Shown in pieces: positions 10,816-15,761 of a stretch of DNA of 16,136 nucleotides. The notes under the pieces were generated by a model, which was not told where the DNA came from, did no database searches, and was given only the letters and a program-made list of their open reading frames with translations. Each line of letters opens with the position of its first letter. Position 1 is the stretch's first letter. The position numbers were made by a program, and so were the translations under genes. Source of the DNA: Sphaerochaeta sp. (GTDB taxonomy: Bacteria; Spirochaetota; Spirochaetia; Sphaerochaetales; Sphaerochaetaceae); contig JALOBD010000037.1 of the NCBI GenBank assembly GCA_023228445.1, positions 1 through 16,136 of the forward strand. The letters run 5' to 3'.

Positions 10816-11247
10816 TTAGCGCTCCACCTCTACACCCATGCTGCGGGCCGTTCCTGCGATGATCTTCTTGGCGGCCTCGATATCATTTGCATTGAGGTCC
10901 TCAAGCTTGCTCTTCGCAATCTCAGCCAGCTGATCTTGGGTCAACTTGCCGACTTTCGTCTTGTTGGGGGTACCGCTACCGCTGGTGATGCCCAAAGCCT
11001 TCTTGATCAAGACGGCAGCCGGGGGGGTCTTCAGCACGAAGCTGAAGGACTTGTCGGCATACACCGTGATGATGACAGGGAGGGTAAGCCCAGGCTCGTA
11101 GTTCTTCGTCTTGTCGTTGAACTCCTGGACAAACTTGGGGGCGCTGACACCATGGGGTCCAAGCGCCGGTCCGATCGGGGGGGCCGGCGTGGCCTTCTGG
11201 GCAGGGCACTGCAATTTAATGATTGCAGATACCTTCTTCTTTGCCAT
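10816..11247 (-). CDS. rplK: 50S ribosomal protein L11
   Basis: L11 binds the GTPase-associated region of 23S rRNA with L10, and takes part in factor binding and the stringent response. The product is 143 residues. It begins [19 protein letters not shown] and has the proline-rich N-terminal switch [14 protein letters not shown] (about 20-34), the region targeted by thiostrepton-type antibiotics. The C-terminal rRNA-binding domain contains [20 protein letters not shown] and the final [18 protein letters not shown] lies 7 nt before the ATG at 11247; an in-frame ATG at 11346 would add 33 non-homologous residues and cross the structured leader. The upstream 158-nt gap holds a candidate L1-responsive leader. 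Confidence 0.98.
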   Translation of the reverse strand: MAKKKVSAIIKLQCPAQKATPAPPIGPALGPHGVSAPKFVQEFNDKTKNYEPGLTLPVIITVYADKSFSFVLKTPPAAVLIKKALGITSGSGTPNKTKVGKLTQDQLAEIAKSKLEDLNANDIEAAKKIIAGTARSMGVEVER

Positions 11248-11264
11248 GTTTCTCTCCTTACACA

Positions 11265-11321
11265 GGTGTCCCAAAGACCCTGCGCTGGTCATAACGCCTG
11301 TCATACGAACAGGCTCCCACC
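11265..11321 (-). promoter_or_regulatory. Structured leader of rplK, candidate L1 feedback site
   Basis: Upstream of rplK the minus-strand RNA can form a closing helix GGUG/CACC (11318-11321 with 11265-11268) around two hairpins. One is GCCUGU/ACAGGC (11296-11301 with 11309-11314, 7-base loop) and the other is GACC/GGUC (11276-11279 with 11287-11290). The fold resembles a small three-way junction just 5' of the rplK ribosome binding site. L1 is known in E. coli to repress the L11-L1 mRNA by binding its leader, which mimics its 23S site. I could not confirm the L1 consensus by eye, so the assignment is inference from position and fold. Confidence 0.4.
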
Positions 11322-11349
11322 TCACAATGAGGGAGTAATCAAACACACA

Positions 11350-11398
11350 TGGACTTGCTTGAAAAAATCAGAAAACTCTCATATAGCGGTCAAGTCCA
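11350..11398 (-). repeat. Inverted repeat just after nusG
   Basis: TGGACTTG (11350-11357) and CAAGTCCA (11391-11398) are perfect 8-base complements around a 33-base AT-rich loop, beginning 7 bases after the nusG stop codon. No U-tract follows directly on the minus strand. It may be a processing or stability element between nusG and rplKA, or the foot of an attenuator. A TTGACC sequence in it has no convincing -10 partner. Confidence 0.5.
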
Positions 11399-11405
11399 CA
11401 GACTG

Positions 11406-11966
11406 CTATAGAATCTTTTCCACTTGGAGAAAGTCCACCTCAACCGGGGTGGAGCGACCGAAGATCCCGACGCTGACACGCATGCGGGCCTTCTCGAGGT
11501 TGACCTCTTCGATGACCCCGGTAAAGGAGTCGAAGGGTCCTTCGATGATCCGAACCTGCTCTCCGACGGCAAAGGTTTGCTTTGGTTTGAAGACCTTCTC
11601 GGCAGGCAGGTCGCCAGTCTTCTGGAAGATGTTCTTCACCTCAGCAGCCGAGAGCGGCTGCGGCTTGACCCGGTCGTTGGGGGTGACAAAGCCCGTCACA
11701 CCCTGAATCCGCTTGATGTGGGAGCACCACGTCTTCCAGCTGTTGTCCGGCAAGTCGAGCTCAACGAGGATGTAGCCGGGCAGGATCTTGCGCTTCACTT
11801 CTCGGCGCACCCCGTCCTTCACCTCGACGACGGTCTCGAAGGGGACCTTCACGTCGGTGCAGACCAAGGCGAAGTCCGTATCGGTCTCACGCATCTTGTT
11901 GATGATCCGCTCAATCTTCTGCTCGTATCCTGAATAGGTGTGTACTACGTACCAGCCTTTTGCCAT
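11406..11966 (-). CDS. nusG: Transcription termination/antitermination protein NusG
   Basis: NusG binds the RNA polymerase clamp, affects pausing and elongation, and links polymerase to Rho or the ribosome. The product is 186 residues. The N-terminal NGN domain begins MAKGWYVVHTYSGYE and covers about residues 3-100, including KRKILPGYILVEL (58-70). A linker is followed by the KOW domain (about 133-183), with VGEQVRIIEGPFDSFTGVIEEV. There is no large insertion between domains. The ATG is 9 nt after the secE stop codon, and its weak ribosome binding site AAGG overlaps that stop (TATAAGG), suggesting coupling to secE translation. The order secE-nusG-rplKAJL-rpoBC is widely conserved. Confidence 0.98.
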   Translation of the reverse strand: MAKGWYVVHTYSGYEQKIERIINKMRETDTDFALVCTDVKVPFETVVEVKDGVRREVKRKILPGYILVELDLPDNSWKTWCSHIKRIQGVTGFVTPNDRVKPQPLSAAEVKNIFQKTGDLPAEKVFKPKQTFAVGEQVRIIEGPFDSFTGVIEEVNLEKARMRVSVGIFGRSTPVEVDFLQVEKIL

Positions 11967-11975
11967 GACGCTGCC

Positions 11976-12155
11976 TTATAAGATGAAGAGCACGCCCTTG
12001 AGCAGGAGAAAATCAATCAACCCAAGGAAGATGGCGACAAGGACCGTGGATACGATGACAACCTTCGTTGAAGAGATGACCGCTTCACGGGATGGCCAGA
12101 CGACCTTCTTCAGCTCCTGGCGGGATTCCTTGAAATATTTGATGAACTTCTTCAT
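11976..12155 (-). CDS. secE: Preprotein translocase subunit SecE
   Basis: SecE clamps the two halves of SecY in the membrane and is essential for protein export. The product is a short 59-residue form with one membrane segment (about 30-55, VVIVSTVLVAIFLGLIDF), like Gram-positive and spirochaetal SecE and unlike the three-segment E. coli protein. The conserved amphipathic helix motif ELKKVVWPSREAV (14-26) lies before it. AAGGAG 5 nt upstream fixes the ATG at 12155; a longer in-frame start at 12200 would run into the tRNA-Trp sequence. It lies 37 nt after tRNA-Trp and is probably released on a separate mRNA piece when the tRNA is cut out. Confidence 0.96.
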   Translation of the reverse strand: MKKFIKYFKESRQELKKVVWPSREAVISSTKVVIVSTVLVAIFLGLIDFLLLKGVLFIL

Positions 12156-12178
12156 ACCAACTCCTTGGTTCACGGAAA

Positions 12179-12281
12179 GATTGGGAAGCAAGCAGGCCAA
12201 GAAGGACTCGAACCCTCAACATCTGGTTTTGGAGACCAGCGCTCTACCAATTGGAGCTATTGGCCTATTTGCTTCCCAATC
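12179..12281 (-). repeat. 13-bp inverted repeat enclosing tRNA-Trp (processing stalk)
   Basis: GATTGGGAAGCAA on the minus strand (complement of 12269-12281) pairs perfectly with TTGCTTCCCAATC (complement of 12179-12191). Only two bases separate each arm from the acceptor region, so the precursor RNA would have the tRNA acceptor stem stacked on a 13-bp duplex. Such stalks are typical of rRNA precursors cut by RNase III. The 5' arm begins 8 nt after the rpmG stop codon and the 3' arm ends shortly before the secE ribosome binding site. Confidence 0.85.
12193..12266 (-). tRNA. tRNA-Trp (anticodon CCA)
   Basis: The minus strand folds into a full cloverleaf. The acceptor stem is AGGCCAA/TTGGCCT, and the D arm contains GCTC/GAGC. 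The anticodon stem is CTGGT/ACCAG with loop CTCCAAA, giving anticodon CCA. The T arm is GAGGG-TTCGAGT-CCTTC. The discriminator base is G, as expected for Trp. The 3' CCA is not encoded, so it must be added by nucleotidyltransferase. The gene sits inside the protein operon between rpmG and secE and is surrounded by a 13-bp complementary stalk. Confidence 0.96.
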
Positions 12282-12289
12282 GCAGCGAT

Positions 12290-12466
12290 TTATTTGATCT
12301 TTGCCTCTCGGTGTAGGGTGTGCTTGCGCTCGAACGGGCAGTACTTGTTCAACTCGAGCTTCCCCTGGGTGTTACGGCGGTTCTTCTCGGTCGTGTAGTT
12401 CTTCTGTTTGCACTCGGTGCACTGCAGTGCAATCTTTTCGACAGGACCTTTCTTATCTTTAGCCAT
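12290..12466 (-). CDS. rpmG: 50S ribosomal protein L33
   Basis: L33 is a small protein of the large subunit near the E site. The product is 58 residues, starting [16 protein letters not shown]. The typical segments [17 protein letters not shown] (16-32) and [18 protein letters not shown] (37-54) are present. Three zinc-ligand positions are Cys (16, 19, 43) but the fourth, usually the last Cys of CPxC, is Glu46. This looks like a zinc-ribbon L33 that is losing its metal site. The ATG at 12466 is preceded by GAGGAG, 6 nt away; the in-frame upstream ATG at 12568 would read through tRNA-Thr and is rejected. A hairpin stands immediately before the ribosome binding site. Confidence 0.95.
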   Translation of the reverse strand: MAKDKKGPVEKIALQCTECKQKNYTTEKNRRNTQGKLELNKYCPFERKHTLHREAKIK

Positions 12467-12478
12467 ATCATGCTCCTC

Positions 12479-12494
12479 GGTGGGTTTTCCCACC
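12479..12494 (-). repeat. Hairpin immediately upstream of the rpmG ribosome binding site
   Basis: A perfect 6-bp stem GGTGGG/CCCACC with an AAAA loop on the minus strand. Its 3' end is one base before the rpmG ribosome binding site GAGGAG. After tRNA-Thr is cut away it would lie near the 5' end of the downstream mRNA, where it could protect the message or limit ribosome access. Confidence 0.7.
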
Positions 12495-12526
12495 ATACCC
12501 TCCACATGCGAAGAGGACAAAAAAAG

Positions 12527-12599
12527 AGCCCTCGAACGGATTCGAACCGTTGACCCCCACCTTACCATGGTGGTGCTCTGCCAACTGAGCTACAAGGGC
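12527..12599 (-). tRNA. tRNA-Thr (anticodon GGU)
   Basis: The minus strand gives a 73-base cloverleaf. The acceptor stem is GCCCTTG/CGAGGGC with one G-U pair. The D arm is GCTC/GAGC. The anticodon stem is CCACC/GGTGG with loop ATGGTAA, so anticodon GGT reads ACC and ACU threonine codons. The T arm is AACGG-TTCGAAT-CCGTT. The 3' CCA is not encoded, and a T7 run follows within two bases of the acceptor stem. It is the first gene of the operon, about 48 nt from the predicted transcription start. Confidence 0.97.
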
Positions 12600-12653
12600 G
12601 TCGGCTACACGTCCGTGGATTCTCGAGTGCATACACCTAGACGTGCAGAAGCT

Positions 12654-12682
12654 AACTTACCAGAGAGCTCTCTTTTTGTCAA
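12654..12682 (-). promoter_or_regulatory. Main promoter of the tRNA-Thr to rpsG operon
   Basis: On the minus strand the -35 is a perfect TTGACA (12677-12682), the spacer is 17 bp, and the -10 is TAAGTT (12654-12659). The predicted start is near 12647. The spacer contains the 12-bp perfect palindrome AGAGAGCTCTCT (12662-12673), which covers most of the space between the two elements and could be an operator. No other convincing promoter occurs before the tRNAs. Confidence 0.72.
12662..12673. promoter_or_regulatory. Perfect 12-bp palindrome within the operon promoter spacer
   Basis: AGAGAGCTCTCT is fully self-complementary with no loop, so it is a better candidate for binding a dimeric protein than for an RNA hairpin. 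It starts 2 bp from the -10 and ends 3 bp before the -35. A bound protein would block RNA polymerase or reshape the spacer. No regulator is identified in the window that obviously recognises it. Confidence 0.4.
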
Positions 12683-12708
12683 TACGACGTATATCAAAGT
12701 ATGATGTG

Positions 12709-12737
12709 TTGCCCACCGTCAAACGATATTATATAGT
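12709..12737 (+). promoter_or_regulatory. glgP promoter
   Basis: The plus strand has TTGCCC (12709-12714), a 17-bp spacer and TATAGT (12732-12737). Predicted start is near 12744, giving a leader of about 33 nt to the glgP ATG. The -35 element lies only 26 bp from that of the divergent operon promoter, so the two could influence each other through supercoiling or a shared regulator. Confidence 0.65.
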
Positions 12738-12776
12738 ACCGTGTACCTATTTGCCATGTTTGCAAGGAGTTCCTAT

Positions 12777-15287
12777 ATGAAAAATCAACCAAAAACCCGC
12801 TGGGGCCTTACCCGCGACGATATAGCACAGGACTTTGCCGAGCATCTCAAGTATAGCCAGGATGCCGATATCTACCACCGAACCGACCATGCACGGTATA
12901 CCGCCCTCGCCCTTGCCATCAAGGACCGGATCATCCACCAGTGGAACAAGAGTCGAAAGACCCAGCGCGCCAGCGGTGCAAAGCGGGTCTACTACCTCAG
13001 CCTCGAGTTCCTGATGGGCCGCACGCTGACCAACAACGTCATCAACCTCGCCCTGGAGGGTGAAGTCAGGGAGGCGCTCGCCTCGTTGGGCTACACCTAC
13101 GAGGAGCTTGCCGAGATGGAGAGCGACGCCGGGTTGGGCAACGGTGGACTCGGGCGCCTGGCCGCCTGCTTTCTCGATTCGTTGGCCACCTTGGAAATCC
13201 CTGCCTACGGCTATGGCATCCGCTACAACTACGGCATCTTCCGCCAGCAGATCAAGGCCGGCTGGCAGGTCGAGCAGCCGGACAACTGGCTGCGCGACGG
13301 CAACCCGTGGGAGATCATGCGCCCCTCGGTCACCTACCCGGTGCAGTTCGGCGGCCAGGTACAGGTCATCCGCGAAGGGGGACGCGACCTCTTCAAGTGG
13401 GTCGGTGGTGAGATCGTCAACGGCATGGCCTACGACACCCCGATCATCGGCTACGGTGGCAAGACGGTGAACACGCTGCGCCTCTGGTCGGCAAAGAGCC
13501 CCGAGGAGTTCAACTTCCACGAGTTCAACGACGGCGACTACACCGAAGCGGTGCGCAGCAAGATCTCTGCAGAAAACCTCAGCCAGGTCCTCTACCCCAA
13601 CGACACCCTCTACATGGGCAAAGAGCTGCGCCTCAAGCAACAGTACTTCTTCGTCGCCTGCTCGCTCTGTGATATCGTGGACCGCTTCAAGCGTGAGGGC
13701 AAGAGCTGGGGGGAGCTCTCCAACCACGCTGCCATCCAACTCAACGACACCCACCCCTCATTGGCCATCCCCGAGCTGATGCGCATCCTCGTCGACGAGG
13801 AGGGGCTCGATTGGGACGATGCATGGACGATCACCGTCTCGACGATGGGATACACCAACCACACCCTGATGCCCGAGGCACTGGAGAAGTGGTCGCTGCC
13901 GATGCTGGAGAAGATCCTGCCGCGTCACACCCAGATCATCTTCGAGATCAACCACCGTTTCCTCCAAGAGGCGGTCTCCCACTTCCCACTCCAGCCACAG
14001 AAGCTTGCCAAGATCAGCATCATCGAGGAGTCCAACCCCAAGAACATCCGCATGGCCAACCTGGCCATCGTCGGCAGCCACTCCACCAACGGTGTGGCTG
14101 CGCTGCACTCCCAGCTGCTCAAGCGCTCGATGTTCAGCGAGTTCAACACCATCTTCCCCGACCGCTTCAACAACAAGACCAACGGCATCACCCAGCGGCG
14201 CTGGCTGCTCGCCTCAAACCCCTCCCTCGCCTCCCTGATCACCAGCGCCATCGGAGACGGGTGGATCACCGACTACCAACAGATCGACAAGCTGACCCCG
14301 TTTGCCGAGGACAGCGGTTTCCTTGCCGACTTCGGCCGTATCAAGGCGGAGAACAAGCGGAGGGCCGCCAACTTCCTCAAGGCAGACTCCGGTCTCCTCA
14401 TCGATGCTGACTCCCTCTTCGATGTCCACATCAAACGGATCCACGAGTATAAGCGCCAGCTCTTGAACGTGTTGCACATCCTCTACCTCTACAACGATAT
14501 CAAGAGCGGGGGGAAGGAGACGGAGGGGATGGAGAAGATCACCTTCCTCTTCGGCGGCAAGGCAGCTCCAGGCTACGTCAACGCCAAGCTGATCATCAAG
14601 CTGATCAACAACATCGCCCACATCATCAACGGCGACAGCGATGTCAACGAGAAGATCGCCGTCCACTTCATGCCCAACTACCGCGTCTCTATGGCAGAGG
14701 TGATCATCCCGGCCACCAACCTCAGCCAGCAGATCTCAACCGCAGGCACCGAGGCTAGCGGGACGGGAAACATGAAGTTCATGGCCAACGGGGCACTGAC
14801 CATCGGCACGATGGACGGGGCCAACATCGAGATCGCCGAGGAGGTCGGAGCTGAGAACATGTTCATCTTCGGCAACACCGAGGAGGAGATCGCCGCACTG
14901 AAAGCGACGTATGACCCCTTTTCCGCCGTCCTTGGCGACAAGCGGATCAAGGAGATGGTCGACCTGCTCTTCAGCGGTTTCTTCAACGTCAACGAACCCA
15001 ACATCTTCGAACCACTGAGGCGCTCGCTCTTTGAAGAGGGCGATCGCTACTACCTCTTCGCCGACCTGCCCTCCTACATCACGATGCACCACAAGGCCCG
15101 CCACCTCTACCAGCATGACCGGAATGAGTTCAACCGCAGGGCGGTGCTGAACATCGCCAAGAGCGGAAAGTTCTCCAGTGACCGGACCATCAGCGAGTAT
15201 GCATCACAGATCTGGGGTGTACGGGGATGTCCGGTAGAACGCGATCTCAATGGGGATACCGTGCTCGCCGATGCGACCAAACGGTGA
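12777..15287 (+). CDS. glgP: Glycogen/alpha-glucan phosphorylase
   Basis: The enzyme releases glucose 1-phosphate from alpha-1,4-glucans (glycogen, maltodextrin) with inorganic phosphate and pyridoxal phosphate. The product is 836 residues, the length of full bacterial and animal phosphorylases. The conserved N-terminal block KRVYYLSLEFLMGRTLTNN is at 69-87, and GLGNGGLGRLAACFLDSLATL at about 119-139. Further family blocks are NHTLMPEALEKW (361-372), NGITQRRWL (469-477) and HIKRIHEYKRQ (551-561). The cofactor lysine is Lys667 in EASGTGNMKFMANG. AAGGAG lies 7 nt before the ATG at 12777; earlier in-frame starts at 12741 and 12756 lack a ribosome binding site. No other glycogen genes are adjacent, so it appears monocistronic. 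Confidence 0.97.
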   Translation: MKNQPKTRWGLTRDDIAQDFAEHLKYSQDADIYHRTDHARYTALALAIKDRIIHQWNKSRKTQRASGAKRVYYLSLEFLMGRTLTNNVINLALEGEVREALASLGYTYEELAEMESDAGLGNGGLGRLAACFLDSLATLEIPAYGYGIRYNYGIFRQQIKAGWQVEQPDNWLRDGNPWEIMRPSVTYPVQFGGQVQVIREGGRDLFKWVGGEIVNGMAYDTPIIGYGGKTVNTLRLWSAKSPEEFNFHEFNDGDYTEAVRSKISAENLSQVLYPNDTLYMGKELRLKQQYFFVACSLCDIVDRFKREGKSWGELSNHAAIQLNDTHPSLAIPELMRILVDEEGLDWDDAWTITVSTMGYTNHTLMPEALEKWSLPMLEKILPRHTQIIFEINHRFLQEAVSHFPLQPQKLAKISIIEESNPKNIRMANLAIVGSHSTNGVAALHSQLLKRSMFSEFNTIFPDRFNNKTNGITQRRWLLASNPSLASLITSAIGDGWITDYQQIDKLTPFAEDSGFLADFGRIKAENKRRAANFLKADSGLLIDADSLFDVHIKRIHEYKRQLLNVLHILYLYNDIKSGGKETEGMEKITFLFGGKAAPGYVNAKLIIKLINNIAHIINGDSDVNEKIAVHFMPNYRVSMAEVIIPATNLSQQISTAGTEASGTGNMKFMANGALTIGTMDGANIEIAEEVGAENMFIFGNTEEEIAALKATYDPFSAVLGDKRIKEMVDLLFSGFFNVNEPNIFEPLRRSLFEEGDRYYLFADLPSYITMHHKARHLYQHDRNEFNRRAVLNIAKSGKFSSDRTISEYASQIWGVRGCPVERDLNGDTVLADATKR

Positions 15288-15301
15288 CGCATTACCGTCA
15301 C
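15284..15301 (+). repeat. Small hairpin across the glgP stop codon
   Basis: GTGACG (15284-15289) and CGTCAC (15296-15301) form a perfect 6-bp stem with a 6-base loop that includes the TGA stop. There is no T-run after it, so it is a poor intrinsic terminator; it may still stabilise the mRNA 3' end. No better glgP terminator was seen before 15410. Confidence 0.35.
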
Positions 15302-15369
15302 AGGCGAATAAGAACATCTGCTAGGAGACCAAAGGTTTAAAGCTTTGTATTGTTAATATGCTACTTTAT

Positions 15370-15387
15370 ATGACAAATACTCGTCAT
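15370..15387. promoter_or_regulatory. Dyad overlapping the -35 region of the helix-turn-helix gene
   Basis: ATGAC (15370-15374) and GTCAT (15383-15387) are perfect inverted half-sites with 8 bp between them, putting the centres about one helical turn apart. The right half overlaps the -35 element of the adjacent promoter. The gene downstream encodes a CI/XRE-type DNA-binding protein, so this is a natural candidate for its own operator. Short dyads arise by chance in AT-rich DNA, so confidence is modest. Confidence 0.4.
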
Positions 15388-15410
15388 TATTGAAAAAAAG
15401 CTGATATAGT
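15381..15410 (+). promoter_or_regulatory. Promoter of the helix-turn-helix gene, extended -10 type
   Basis: The -10 is TATAGT (15405-15410) preceded by TGA, an extended -10. TCGTCA at 15381-15386 (18-bp spacer) matches four of six -35 bases. With the last -10 base taken as -7, transcription would begin at 15417, the A of the gene's ATG. No ribosome binding site exists between promoter and ATG. Confidence 0.6.
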
Positions 15411-15416
15411 CTCCCA

Positions 15417-15761
15417 ATGGCAACTTTTTGGGATCGTGTCAGGATATACCTCAACTCCCCGACGGTCGTCGATTTGGCGCAGATGCTTGGCGTCAAGCGC
15501 ACCACACTCTCCAGCTGGATTCATACCAATCGCCGCCCCCCCCTCGATACCCTGTTGAAAATCTCCGAACTCACCGGAGTCTCCATCGCCCAACTTGAGT
15601 TTGGCCATACCACCTTCTTCGAGGATGAAGTGGCAGAGAACCCGATAGCCTACCGCCGTGAGATCGATGAGATGATCAGTGGCTTGAGAGAGGAAGAACT
15701 GCGTCTGCTCATGCAGCTGATCCCCTACCTCAAAGTCCCACCATCGAAAAAAGACGCGTAA
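15417..15761 (+). CDS. Small CI/XRE-family helix-turn-helix DNA-binding protein
   Basis: A 114-residue protein with an N-terminal phage-repressor-type helix-turn-helix (about residues 12-62). Helix 2 is TVVDLAQMLGV, the recognition helix is near RTTLSSWIHTNR (28-39), and PPLDTLLKISELTGVSIAQLEFG completes the domain. The remainder (70-114) is acidic then helical (REIDEMISGLREEELRLLMQLI) and could serve dimerisation; it has no recognised ligand-binding or protease domain. The target is unknown. The ATG overlaps the predicted transcription start, so the mRNA may be leaderless; no ribosome binding site precedes it. A dyad upstream suggests autoregulation. The last 32 bp overlap the 3' end of the opposing membrane protein gene. 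No integrase or other phage genes are nearby, so a chromosomal regulator is more likely than a prophage remnant. Confidence 0.85.
   Translation: MATFWDRVRIYLNSPTVVDLAQMLGVKRTTLSSWIHTNRRPPLDTLLKISELTGVSIAQLEFGHTTFFEDEVAENPIAYRREIDEMISGLREEELRLLMQLIPYLKVPPSKKDA

Noticed and set aside
11318..11405. Possible rplK promoter in the nusG-rplK gap (TTGACC, and TTGTGA with TATGAC)
   Set aside because: TTGACC has no -10 at 16-18 bp, and the other pair matches only four of six bases in each element, so it is no better than background.
10213..11706. 497-codon plus-strand open frame across rplA, rplK and nusG
   Set aside because: It runs antisense through three well-recognised genes and a structured gap, and shows no recognisable domain.
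12467..12568. Longer L33 start at 12568
   Set aside because: The extension is a translation of tRNA-Thr and spacer sequence; the ATG at 12466 has its own ribosome binding site and begins a normal L33.
12747..13754. 335-codon minus-strand open frame antisense to the start of glgP
   Set aside because: It shadows glgP; its predicted protein is a frame artefact rich in Val, Leu, Asp and Gly.
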